A stretch of DNA of 41,181 nucleotides, taken from the NCBI GenBank assembly GCA_964436235.1, contig CAYTCW010000024.1, positions 1 through 41,181 of the forward strand. The letters are read 5' to 3'. The translations under genes and the position numbers were made by a program. Positions 7,196 through 14,342 of the stretch are shown here, in pieces (the first letter of the stretch is position 1; the number at the start of each line of letters is the position of its first letter). Source of the DNA: UBA9980 sp964436235. Lineage in GTDB: Bacteria > Muiribacteriota > UBA9980. The notes under the pieces are model-generated. The model searched no databases and was not told where the DNA came from. It saw only the letters and a program-made list of their open reading frames with translations.

Positions 7196-8575
7196 TTATT
7201 TTTTGCCTTTGACGCTTTTGGCTTTAGGCGCGCATTTTGCGCTTTTGCAGCCGCAAAGCATCGGGTGGTTGTGTAAAACGGTTTCTAAGTTGGGCGTTCC
7301 GATTTCCTGGAGTTCGTATCCAACCTGTACGGCAGGTTTATTTATTTTAACTATCTTTCTGAGATCGATCGGGGTGGCTATTATAACGACCTCACATTTA
7401 GTTTTATTGATCGTTGTTTCAAGGTCTTTGATTTGTTTTGGCGAGTAGCCCATAGCCGGAAGGAGCGCGCCTATTTCGGGATATTTTTTGAAAGTTTCGG
7501 TGATGGTTCCGACGGTGTATGGACGCGGGTCAACCTGTTCGCGCGCGCCGTACTTTATGGCGGCTACGACGCCTGCGCCTATTTGCATTTCGCCGTGGGT
7601 GAGTGTCGGGCCGTCTTCGATGACCAAAGCCGATTTGTTACGGATGAGTTCGGGATTATCGACGGTAAGCGGAGAAGCGGCATCGATGATTATAGCGTCG
7701 GGATTGACGGCGCGTACGTTTGCGCGAACTTCTTCGACTTCTTCAGGGGAAGCCGAGTCGATTTTATTGATAACGATAACATCGGCGCGACGAATGTTGG
7801 TTTCACCGGGGTGATACATAACTTCGTGACCTGCGCGAAGCGGGTCAACGACAACTATTTCGCAATCGGAGTGGTAGAACGGGAAGTCGTTATTTCCGCC
7901 GTCCCAGAGGATAACGTCGGCTTCTTTTTCAGCCTGGCGGATAATGGTTTCGTAATCGACGCCGCAGTAAACGACGATACCGCTGTTGATGTGCGGTTCG
8001 AATTCTTCGCGTTCTTCGATGGTGCATTTGTATTTATCGAGGTCGCTGTATTTTTCGAATCTCATGCATTCCTGTTTAACTAAATCGCCGTAAGGCATTG
8101 GATGACGGATAGCAACGACTTTTTTACCCATTTGCTGAAGTATGGAAGCCACTCTTCTGGTGGTCTGCGATTTGCCGCAGCCGGTACGGGCGGCGCAGAT
8201 CGAGATAACCGGGACGGTGGATTTGATCATGGTGCTGTTAGTGCCCATCAATACGAAATCGGCGCCGGCGGCGTTAACGAATGACGCTTTGTGCATAACG
8301 TTTTCGTGCATGATATCTGAGTAAGCAAATACAACCTGGTCGATTTTTTCTTTTTTGATCAAACCGCCGAGATCGCTTTCGTCGTATATTGGAATACCTT
8401 TAGGATATTGTTTTTTGCCTGCAAGTTCAGCCGGGTATTTACGGCCGTCGATATCGGGTATCTGGGTGGCGGTGAAGGCTACAACCTCGTATGCGTCGTT
8501 ATTTCTGAAAAAAACATTGAAGTTGTGGAAATCTCTTCCCGCCGCGCCCATGATAACTACTCTTGTCTTTGCCAT
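7196..8575 (-). CDS. Cyclic-2,3-diphosphoglycerate-synthetase-like P-loop GTPase
   Basis: Predicted cytoplasmic nucleotide-hydrolysing protein of the COG2403/CpgS-like family, 459 residues. An N-terminal Rossmann-like motif GAAGRDFHNFN starts at residue 10. The P-loop is AARTGCGKSQTT at about 128-139, with the key lysine at K135. WDGGNND follows at 224-230, and NKID at 270-273 fits guanine recognition. The C-terminus carries a short CGC-x4-C cysteine cluster and a lysine-rich tail. Archaeal relatives make cyclic 2,3-diphosphoglycerate, but bacterial members lie in many contexts and their reaction is not established. Here it sits between argF and an aminotransferase, suggesting a role in carbamoyl-phosphate or amino-acid metabolism (inference). 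Start ATG at 8575 behind AAAGGATTGG. Family assignment is fairly secure; function is not. Confidence 0.8.
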   Translation of the reverse strand: MAKTRVVIMGAAGRDFHNFNVFFRNNDAYEVVAFTATQIPDIDGRKYPAELAGKKQYPKGIPIYDESDLGGLIKKEKIDQVVFAYSDIMHENVMHKASFVNAAGADFVLMGTNSTMIKSTVPVISICAARTGCGKSQTTRRVASILQQMGKKVVAIRHPMPYGDLVKQECMRFEKYSDLDKYKCTIEEREEFEPHINSGIVVYCGVDYETIIRQAEKEADVILWDGGNNDFPFYHSDCEIVVVDPLRAGHEVMYHPGETNIRRADVIVINKIDSASPEEVEEVRANVRAVNPDAIIIDAASPLTVDNPELIRNKSALVIEDGPTLTHGEMQIGAGVVAAIKYGAREQVDPRPYTVGTITETFKKYPEIGALLPAMGYSPKQIKDLETTINKTKCEVVIIATPIDLRKIVKINKPAVQVGYELQEIGTPNLETVLHNHPMLCGCKSAKCAPKAKSVKGKK

Positions 8576-8629
8576 TTAAAACCAATCCTTTCGTTATTTG
8601 AAATATTACAGTTTATGAGTATTGTTGAA

Positions 8630-9922
8630 CTATTTTGCTATTTGTTTCATTGTTTTTTCGATTATAGCGAGGCCTTCTTCGATTTCGGCGTCGGTTGAAG
8701 TGACGGCGGGCAGGATTCTGACGATATTGCCGTCTGCGCCGCAGCCGATCATTATGAGGCCATTTTCAAGGCACTTAGCGAGGAATTCATCGCATTTAGC
8801 TTTATCGGGTGTTTTATTTTTATCGGCGAATTCGATAGCGAGCATATAGCCGAGGCCGCGGATATCGCCAATGAACTTAAATTTAGCTTTGAGGTTGTTA
8901 AGGCGTTTTATCATTTTTTCTGAATTTTTAACGGATTTAGCGATGAGTTTTTCTTTTTCGATTAGATCGATCGTCGCGCAAGCGGCCGCGCAGGAAACGG
9001 GGCTGCCGCCGAAAGTGGTTCCGTGGGCTCCGGCAAGCCATTTTTTCATAATAGCGGGCCGGCCGGCGACCGCTGAAAGCGGGAATCCTGATGCGATACC
9101 TTTAGCGATAGCCAATAAATCGGGAGTGACGCCGAAATGGTCTGCCGCGAACCATTTGCCGGTGCGCGCGACGCCGGACTGAACTTCGTCGAATATTAAT
9201 AAGACTTTATTAGCGTCGCACCATTTGCGAAGCATCTGCATATATTCTTTGGGAGGAACGACATATCCGCCTTCGCCCTGGACGGGTTCGATCAATACGG
9301 CGGCTACGTCTTCTTTAGGCACTTCGTATTTGGTGATGGCTTCGAATTGTTTGAAGCAGGCTATATTGCAGGTTTTGAGTTCGAGGCCGAGCGGGCAGCG
9401 GTAGCAGTGCGGATAAAGAGCGCGGTAGATGCTTGCCAGCGGCGTATAATGTTTGGTGTATTTGGAGTTGGAAGTGGTGACCGAAACGCAGCCCATCGTG
9501 CGGCCGTGAAAAGCTCCGCGGTAGGAGATTATGGCGTTTCTTTCAGAGACGAATTTCGCGGCTTTCATGCAGCCTTCGACGGCTTCGGCGCCGGAGTTGG
9601 AGAAGAAGAACATGCCGATATCGCCGGGGGTTACTTTTTCGAGGCGTTCGCAGAGGTCTAACAGAGAGTCGTATTGATAGACGCAGCCTGAGTGGACGAG
9701 TTTGTCCATCTGTTTTTTAACCGCGTCCATGACTTTAGGATGTCTGTGGCCGGTGATATTAACGGCGGTGCCTGAAGACCAGTCAAGGTAGGTTTTGCCG
9801 AATTCGCAGGTTACGTATGAACCTTCGGCTTTATCTACGGTAAACTCGACGTCCCAGCCGAGAGCGGGCGCAAGATATTTTTCCATTCTTTTTTTGTTTC
9901 TGGATACTTTTTGTTTGGACAT
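8630..9922 (-). CDS. Class III PLP-dependent aminotransferase (GABA/acetylornithine type)
   Basis: Transfers an amino group from an omega-amino acid such as ornithine, acetylornithine or 4-aminobutyrate to a keto acid, using pyridoxal phosphate. The 430 residues match the family. NSGAEA at 109-114 and AFHGRT at 137-142 are cofactor-phosphate and ring motifs; D245 in FDEVQSG contacts the pyridine nitrogen; K274 in AIAKGIASG should form the Schiff base. A four-cysteine segment (C173, C176, C185, C189) is like that in archaeal-type omega-aminotransferases and amino-acid racemases of this fold, which is why I do not name it argD or gabT. Start ATG at 9922 behind AGGAGAGG. It leads the cluster with the GTPase gene and argF, 54 bases upstream of the former. 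Confidence 0.88.
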   Translation of the reverse strand: MSKQKVSRNKKRMEKYLAPALGWDVEFTVDKAEGSYVTCEFGKTYLDWSSGTAVNITGHRHPKVMDAVKKQMDKLVHSGCVYQYDSLLDLCERLEKVTPGDIGMFFFSNSGAEAVEGCMKAAKFVSERNAIISYRGAFHGRTMGCVSVTTSNSKYTKHYTPLASIYRALYPHCYRCPLGLELKTCNIACFKQFEAITKYEVPKEDVAAVLIEPVQGEGGYVVPPKEYMQMLRKWCDANKVLLIFDEVQSGVARTGKWFAADHFGVTPDLLAIAKGIASGFPLSAVAGRPAIMKKWLAGAHGTTFGGSPVSCAAACATIDLIEKEKLIAKSVKNSEKMIKRLNNLKAKFKFIGDIRGLGYMLAIEFADKNKTPDKAKCDEFLAKCLENGLIMIGCGADGNIVRILPAVTSTDAEIEEGLAIIEKTMKQIAK

Positions 9923-10238
9923 GTTATACCTCTCCTATTTTATATATTTTGGGGCTTCGATCAAACAATGAATTAAAACTTTACTTAAAATGAAACAATT
10001 AAGTGATAAGCGGGCGAGATGCGCAGCGATGCGTTTTCAAGTTGAGATATATTATATATTAGTATCGATAATAATACAAACGCTAAAACCTGATTTTAAA
10101 CTTAATTAGTCGTTATTAATCGATTTTAAACATATATGTTAACGGTATGCTTAATTATACATATTTTCTCTTAATTTCTCGCGAGTATGCTTTTTTTATA
10201 ATAATGATTTATGCGGATGGGGTTGCTGCAAAGTTAAG
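9923..10238. other. 316-bp AT-rich intergenic region upstream of the aminotransferase gene
   Basis: It contains the ribosome binding site of the aminotransferase gene and a candidate leftward promoter at 10051-10079. The sequence at 10132-10150 matches 17 of 19 bases with 3954-3972 (core ATATATGTTA then CGGT), upstream of another leftward gene, but this may be chance in AT-rich DNA. There is no clear terminator for the gene ending at 10239 and no plausible small gene. Confidence 0.45.
10051..10079 (-). promoter_or_regulatory. Candidate promoter of the aminotransferase-GTPase-argF cluster
   Basis: A perfect -10 box TATAAT (10051-10056) lies 17 bases from TTGTAT (10074-10079), which matches only the TTG half of the -35 consensus. 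It would give a leader of about 120 bases before the start codon at 9922. The region is very AT-rich, so a chance match is possible. Confidence 0.4.
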
Positions 10239-11012
10239 TTATTTTAATTCGCCGATCGAGCGCCAGCCGGTTTTTAATTTAAGCGGGAAGTGTTTTTTGC
10301 CGAATTCGAGAACTTCGCGGAATTTTTTAGGCAGTTCGTTTTTATTGATTTCTTTTGGATCATAGTAGATATCGGTATTTAGTTCGGCGCCGACGTACTG
10401 CCGGAAGCGTTCTTCGAGTTCGTCCTGCAGCAGACCTTTAACTTCGATTATTCGCACGTGGAAGCCGAGTCGCCGCAATTCGTCGCGCAGCATGCGGTTA
10501 ACGAATCCGCTGCATATTTCGATGCGGTGAGTCGCCGGGGCGGCGTTGAATTTTTCGCGTATAAGTTTCACTCCGCGCGCGCTGTATTCGTCGAGGTATT
10601 TTTTATCGGTAAAGTTATCGCCCTGAAAGAATTCGACCGGCACTACGTCGGTATGGACCTCGTTTTCGTCGGTAGCGCCTATCATTACGCCGCAGAGAGG
10701 AAATCCCCAGCCTGCGTCGTCTATTTTAAGCAATTTAAGGTCGGGCGGTTTGAAATTGAAATTGTTGCCGACGAAGCATTTCAGCACTTCGATATCAGTG
10801 CATACGAGCGAATGTCCTTTTTTATTTTTACTGTACGAGTATAGTTTGACGCTCCATTTAGGCGTTATTACGCCCGTTCCGGCGTAAGAGCATATAAGGT
10901 AGGCGTTATTTTCGGCGACGGGCTTTATTAACTTAAGCGACTCGGCTTTTTTTAACGCAGCCTCTATGAGCGAGGCTTCCGCGCCGTTAAATATTTTTTT
11001 GTCCAGATCCAT
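10239..11012 (-). CDS. Conserved-looking hypothetical protein, possible RNase H-like fold
   Basis: I do not recognise this 257-residue cytoplasmic protein with certainty. There is no signal peptide or membrane segment. A central block reads KIDDAGWGFPLCGVMIG followed by VVPVEFF, then a helical stretch and EICSGF, then a Leu/Arg/Glu-rich helix ending RQYVG. An acidic strand (IDD), a glycine-rich turn and later acidic strands are reminiscent of RNase H-fold proteins, but this is only a pattern impression. The start is ATG at 11012 with AAGGAG at 11024-11029; an upstream in-frame start at 11042 lacks such a site. A strong terminator hairpin ends within a few bases of this ribosome binding site, so expression probably depends on read-through from the upstream Tudor-like gene. 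Confidence 0.7.
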   Translation of the reverse strand: MDLDKKIFNGAEASLIEAALKKAESLKLIKPVAENNAYLICSYAGTGVITPKWSVKLYSYSKNKKGHSLVCTDIEVLKCFVGNNFNFKPPDLKLLKIDDAGWGFPLCGVMIGATDENEVHTDVVPVEFFQGDNFTDKKYLDEYSARGVKLIREKFNAAPATHRIEICSGFVNRMLRDELRRLGFHVRIIEVKGLLQDELEERFRQYVGAELNTDIYYDPKEINKNELPKKFREVLEFGKKHFPLKLKTGWRSIGELK

Positions 11013-11030
11013 TAAACGGGACTCTCCTTG

Positions 11031-11081
11031 AAAATAAAACAAGCTTATACCGCCTGAAAAATATTATCGGGCGGTATAAGC
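11031..11081 (-). terminator. Intrinsic terminator or attenuator after the Tudor-like gene
   Basis: On the minus strand a perfect 12-bp stem (GCTTATACCGCC with GGCGGTATAAGC, arms 11070-11081 and 11043-11054) is followed by TTGTTTTATTTTC. A 16-base perfect palindrome ACGCCTCCGGAGGCGT (11085-11100) lies just upstream. The T-rich tail ends directly against the ribosome binding site of the next gene (11024-11029), leaving no room for a separate promoter, so partial read-through is likely. Confidence 0.65.
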
Positions 11082-11112
11082 GGGACGCCTCCGGAGGCGT
11101 TTTATTCAAAAG

Positions 11113-11313
11113 TTATTTCTTGGTAATAACGCCCATAATGAGGCGTTTTTTTCCGCTTTTTTTGAAATTGACGGTCATTTTTTTCTCGTTATCCTTTGTT
11201 ATGCCAACGTCTAAAACCGTCCCTACGTCGTCGAAGACTTTGTGAAAAATCACGTCGTTTACTTTGTAGGTAGATGAAATACTGTACTCGAGGGCCTCTT
11301 TTTCCTTTGTCAT
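11113..11313 (-). CDS. 66-residue stand-alone Tudor-like (PcrA C-terminal type) protein
   Basis: Small cytoplasmic protein. After a charged N-terminus, residues 16-62 follow the pattern of the Tudor domain at the C-terminus of UvrD/PcrA helicases: Y-x-V-x-D-x-I-x-H-K-x-F, then VGTV, then a KxMTVNF strand and a basic KKRL strand. In PcrA this domain binds RNA polymerase and nucleic acid; here it is not attached to a helicase. A free copy might bind RNA polymerase or RNA, but this is inference from fold similarity. Start ATG at 11313 behind AAGGGGAG, an excellent site. It lies just after the lipid A operon terminator and has its own terminator at 11031-11081. No clear promoter was found in the 57 bases between it and the Nudix gene. 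Confidence 0.75.
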   Translation of the reverse strand: MTKEKEALEYSISSTYKVNDVIFHKVFDDVGTVLDVGITKDNEKKMTVNFKKSGKKRLIMGVITKK

Positions 11314-11334
11314 ATATTCTCCCCTTTCTTAGGT

Positions 11335-11364
11335 TAAAAAAATTGCCATCGTAATGATGGCAAT
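11335..11364 (-). terminator. Intrinsic terminator of the lipid A operon
   Basis: On the minus strand ATTGCCATC (11356-11364) pairs perfectly with GATGGCAAT (11342-11350) around a five-base loop and runs straight into TTTTTT (11336-11341). It lies six bases past the stop codon of the Nudix gene and closes the leftward operon that begins with lpxI. Confidence 0.85.
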
Positions 11365-11370
11365 AATCTT

Positions 11371-12012
11371 TTAATTTATCAAATTATTATTTTCGTTATT
11401 ATCACAACTATTATGATTATGGTTATTATAACGCACTAAAGAGTTATAGTATAAAATACCGAGGATGGTTTTAGCGTCGGATATTTTATTTTCGCTAATC
11501 ATTTTAATTGCATCGTCCGGCGAAAAATCGGCGATTGAAATAAATTCGTCTTCGTCGCATGAAACATCGTCCTGCGGGTCGTGTTTAAGTCCGGTCGCGA
11601 CGAACAGATGAAGTTTTTCGTCGCAGAATCCGGGCGAGGTGTAAAATTCGATCAGCTTTTCGATGCTGCCGCATGAATAACGGGTTTCTTCGAGCAGTTC
11701 GCGCCTTGCGCAATCTATAATGTTCTCGCCGCTCCGGTCGAGCTTTCCGGCCGGAAGTTCGAGCAGGAAATCGGAAACCGGATATCTGTACTGTTTTACG
11801 AACAATATATTGCCGTTATCTAAAACCGGAACGACGACCACGGCGCCTGAGTGTTCGATCACTTCGCGGGCCGCGCGGCCGCCGTCAGGCAGTATTACCT
11901 CGTCCAAGCGAAGATTCAATATTTTTCCTCTAAATATCATTTTAGAGTCGGCTTTCTTCTCTTCGCGATCGGCGCCCGCTCTGAGCATTTGATATCTGTT
12001 TTTATCGTTCAT
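11371..12012 (-). CDS. Nudix hydrolase, ADP-ribose pyrophosphatase type
   Basis: Probably hydrolyses ADP-ribose or a related nucleoside diphosphate compound in the cytoplasm. The 213 residues carry a Nudix box at about 89-111: G89, E96, then R104-E105-L-L-E108-E109, giving the metal-binding REL-x-EE core. Upstream ELPAGK and the strand FVKQYRYP are typical of the ADP-ribose pyrophosphatase (NudF) branch. Two small oddities: one extra residue between the box Gly and first Glu, and Arg where Gly usually follows EET. The last 20 or so residues are Asn/His-rich low complexity (YNNHNHN, NNENNN) and probably disordered. It is the last gene of the lipid A operon, seven bases after lpxB-1, and is followed by the terminator. 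Confidence 0.88.
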   Translation of the reverse strand: MNDKNRYQMLRAGADREEKKADSKMIFRGKILNLRLDEVILPDGGRAAREVIEHSGAVVVVPVLDNGNILFVKQYRYPVSDFLLELPAGKLDRSGENIIDCARRELLEETRYSCGSIEKLIEFYTSPGFCDEKLHLFVATGLKHDPQDDVSCDEDEFISIADFSPDDAIKMISENKISDAKTILGILYYNSLVRYNNHNHNSCDNNENNNLIN

Positions 12013-12019
12013 AATAAGA

Positions 12020-13180
12020 TCAAACCATTTCGAGTATCATATTGGATACTTTTTTAGTCGCGCCGATTTCGCCTAAATTTTTAACGACCGATTTAAGCTC
12101 GTTTTTCATATCGGCTAATTTTTGCGAAGAATTAAGAAAACTGACGACCGACTCGGAAATAATTTCGGCGGTGACTTCTTTTTGTATAAATTCGGGCACT
12201 ACGGCCTTATTTAAGATCAGGTTGGGCAGGCCGAAATATTTAGGAAGCGAGGTCATCAGCCTCGCGTATAATTCGGTCAGCAGAGAAACTTTATATGCTA
12301 TGACCATGGGCGTTAAAAGGCAGGCGGCTTCAAGAGTGGCCGTGCCTGAGGTTATTATTGAAAAATCGGATACCGAAAGAATATCGTAGGTCATATCCGT
12401 TTCAACTGAAACATCCGCGCCATAGGAGTTTATTACATTTTTAATATATTCGAGAGTAATGCCGGTGCCGGGCGATATGGTCGATGAAGAAATCGGCATT
12501 ATGAATCGGGCGTTCTGGACTTTAGATTTTAATATTGCGGCCGTTTCGGCGAGAATCGGCAGCATGTAGCGCACTTCCATCGAGCGGCTTCCCGGAAGGA
12601 GCGAGATGACTTTTTCGCCGTTATCGGCTTTTAGTTTTTTGAGAATCTCGGTCCGTTCGTTTCGGGTTTTAACTATTTCCAATAAAGGATTTCCGACGAA
12701 TTCAACATTCGCGCCGGCTTTTTTATAAATATCGAAGGTATGTTCGAACGGGGCCGCCACTTTAGTTATCGTTCTTGCCGCATCGCAGACGTCTTCGTGG
12801 TTATACGACCATTTAGACGGCGGAAAGTAGTAAAGAGTGGGTATTGCCAGCTGTCTGGCGTAGCGGCACAGGCGCATGTTGAAGCCCGGATAGTCGATGA
12901 GCACGAGCAAGTCGGGCCGGGTGCGTTTTAATTTATCGCTTATATCGTAATAGGCCCGGTAGAGGCGCGGAAGTTTTTTAATGGCCTCTATCATTCCGAT
13001 AGTGCCCCAGGAAGACGAATCGTAATAGGTTTTCATGCCGGCGCTTTTCATGCGCGGCCCGCCAATGCCGAATATTTCAAGCTGGCGGCCTGATTTCATT
13101 AGTTCTAAAACTAACGGGTGCCCGTATAAGTCACCGGAAATTTCACCGGCTATAATCATTATCTTTTTTTTGTCTTGCAT
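12020..13180 (-). CDS. lpxB: Lipid-A-disaccharide synthase homologue 1 (divergent LpxB)
   Basis: GT19 glycosyltransferase, peripheral at the inner membrane. LpxB joins UDP-diacylglucosamine and lipid X to form the lipid A disaccharide. The 386 residues have the AGEISGD opening (11-17), D96 in LIDYPGF and R199 in LLPGSR, the positions equivalent to D98 and R201 needed in E. coli LpxB as I recall, and SGTATLE. It differs from the second copy in this operon: GHP is GNP (N164), WAW is WSY, and it lacks that copy's insertion near residues 180-213. Start ATG at 13180, one base after the acyltransferase stop; a TTG at 13189 inside that gene has GGAA in front and could be used instead. It may act on a different substrate from lpxB-2. 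Confidence 0.85.
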   Translation of the reverse strand: MQDKKKIMIIAGEISGDLYGHPLVLELMKSGRQLEIFGIGGPRMKSAGMKTYYDSSSWGTIGMIEAIKKLPRLYRAYYDISDKLKRTRPDLLVLIDYPGFNMRLCRYARQLAIPTLYYFPPSKWSYNHEDVCDAARTITKVAAPFEHTFDIYKKAGANVEFVGNPLLEIVKTRNERTEILKKLKADNGEKVISLLPGSRSMEVRYMLPILAETAAILKSKVQNARFIMPISSSTISPGTGITLEYIKNVINSYGADVSVETDMTYDILSVSDFSIITSGTATLEAACLLTPMVIAYKVSLLTELYARLMTSLPKYFGLPNLILNKAVVPEFIQKEVTAEIISESVVSFLNSSQKLADMKNELKSVVKNLGEIGATKKVSNMILEMV

Positions 13181-13181
13181 T

Positions 13182-14294
13182 TTAATCAATCAGTTCCGGT
13201 TTATTTTTTTTACGCAATTTAATTATATTTTCTTCATCGTTATCGTTTTTGTTAAAGGTATTTTCTTCGTCCGGTTTATCTAAGCCTTTATTGTTATTGT
13301 TATCATTATCGTTATCATTATCATTGTCGCCGTCTTTGAAGTTGTTTTCATCGTCAGCGCCATCATCTCCGGCGGGTTTGAACGAATAAATGTGGTCTTC
13401 CGTCTCGGCAATGCCTGTCTCAGCTGACTGCGGGCCTTCGTAATCGTCGCCGGACGGCTCTTCTTCAGCGGGGAAGGTTTCGCTTGCAAGGTTGGCGGGC
13501 AGCTCCGGCGCATCGGGAGTGTCAGTCACCGTTACTGTATTTACGGCGTTTTCGTCGACGCCGGAAATGATTTCGGTTTCGTTTATCGTCGGAACTATTA
13601 CGGCCGCGGGATTCGATTCTGAATTATGGCGAATCTGAGCGGCCGGTTTGATATCGCCGGTAAGGATTTTTTTTGCGTCCTCGCTCATGGATATAAGCAG
13701 CTTTTCAAGATGTTTGTGCGTCATGGCCGCTATATTGAGTTTATTTGGCATGATCGGCCGTCCGACGAGCATTACTCCGCTGGAGTAAGGGTAAGGCAGC
13801 ATATATTTATCCCAGGCGCCGAACTGCTTGTATGAGTTAAAAGCGCATGCTATCGGCAGGACAAGGCAGTCTTCTTTAATGGCTATATAATTGACGCCTT
13901 CTTTGGCGGTTTGATAGGGGCCGCGCGGGCCGTCGAGAGCGATAGCTACGTCGCTGCCTTCGCGCATTTTTTTGATAAGCCCGATCAGGCCGGAAACCGC
14001 CCCGCGGCTGGACGAACCTCGTACCACTTCGTAGCCGAACGATGAAAGTATATTGTTCTGGATTTCGCCGTCGTTGGATAAACTAACCATTATGGCTATT
14101 TTATGGTTGCGGAAGTGATAAATAGGGTAGAACTGCTGGCCGTGCCAGAAAACGATCACGCATTTTTTGCCCATTTCTTTTATATACTGATAATTTTGAT
14201 AACCGATAACCTTCATTTTAAGCGTCGAAGATATCGCGTTGATCAAATAACGGCCGATGGGCGGCACTATAAATCGTTTTATTAAGTTAATCAT
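13182..14294 (-). CDS. DUF374 lysophospholipid-acyltransferase-family protein with acidic Asn/Asp-rich tail
   Basis: Predicted membrane-associated acyltransferase acting on a lipid A or Kdo-lipid precursor. Residues 1-205 match DUF374: FWHGQQ with H51, DGE near residue 75, the VRGSSSRG stretch at 91-98 and DGPRGP at 121-126. The family domain ends near 210. The remaining 160 residues are an Ala/Pro/Glu/Asp-rich, probably disordered tail ending in (ND)n and N runs, encoded in part by a GATAAY-type microsatellite at 13288-13328. Some relatives lack such a tail. It sits between msbA and lpxB-1 in the lipid A operon, one base before lpxB-1. Start ATG at 14294 with AAGG upstream. Which acyl group it transfers cannot be read from sequence. 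Confidence 0.82.
   Translation of the reverse strand: MINLIKRFIVPPIGRYLINAISSTLKMKVIGYQNYQYIKEMGKKCVIVFWHGQQFYPIYHFRNHKIAIMVSLSNDGEIQNNILSSFGYEVVRGSSSRGAVSGLIGLIKKMREGSDVAIALDGPRGPYQTAKEGVNYIAIKEDCLVLPIACAFNSYKQFGAWDKYMLPYPYSSGVMLVGRPIMPNKLNIAAMTHKHLEKLLISMSEDAKKILTGDIKPAAQIRHNSESNPAAVIVPTINETEIISGVDENAVNTVTVTDTPDAPELPANLASETFPAEEEPSGDDYEGPQSAETGIAETEDHIYSFKPAGDDGADDENNFKDGDNDNDNDNDNNNNKGLDKPDEENTFNKNDNDEENIIKLRKKNKPELID
13288..13328 (-). repeat. GATAAY microsatellite inside the DUF374 gene
   Basis: About seven in-frame hexamer units of the GATAAT/GATAAC/AATAAC type, coding for alternating Asp-Asn then Asn. Such tracts mutate by slippage in whole codon pairs here, so the length of the acidic tail may vary between strains without frameshift. 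Confidence 0.7.
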
Positions 14295-14342
14295 AATCAG
14301 CTGCCTTGTCAGTCAATTAGTTTTTGTCTTTGTCACTCAGGT

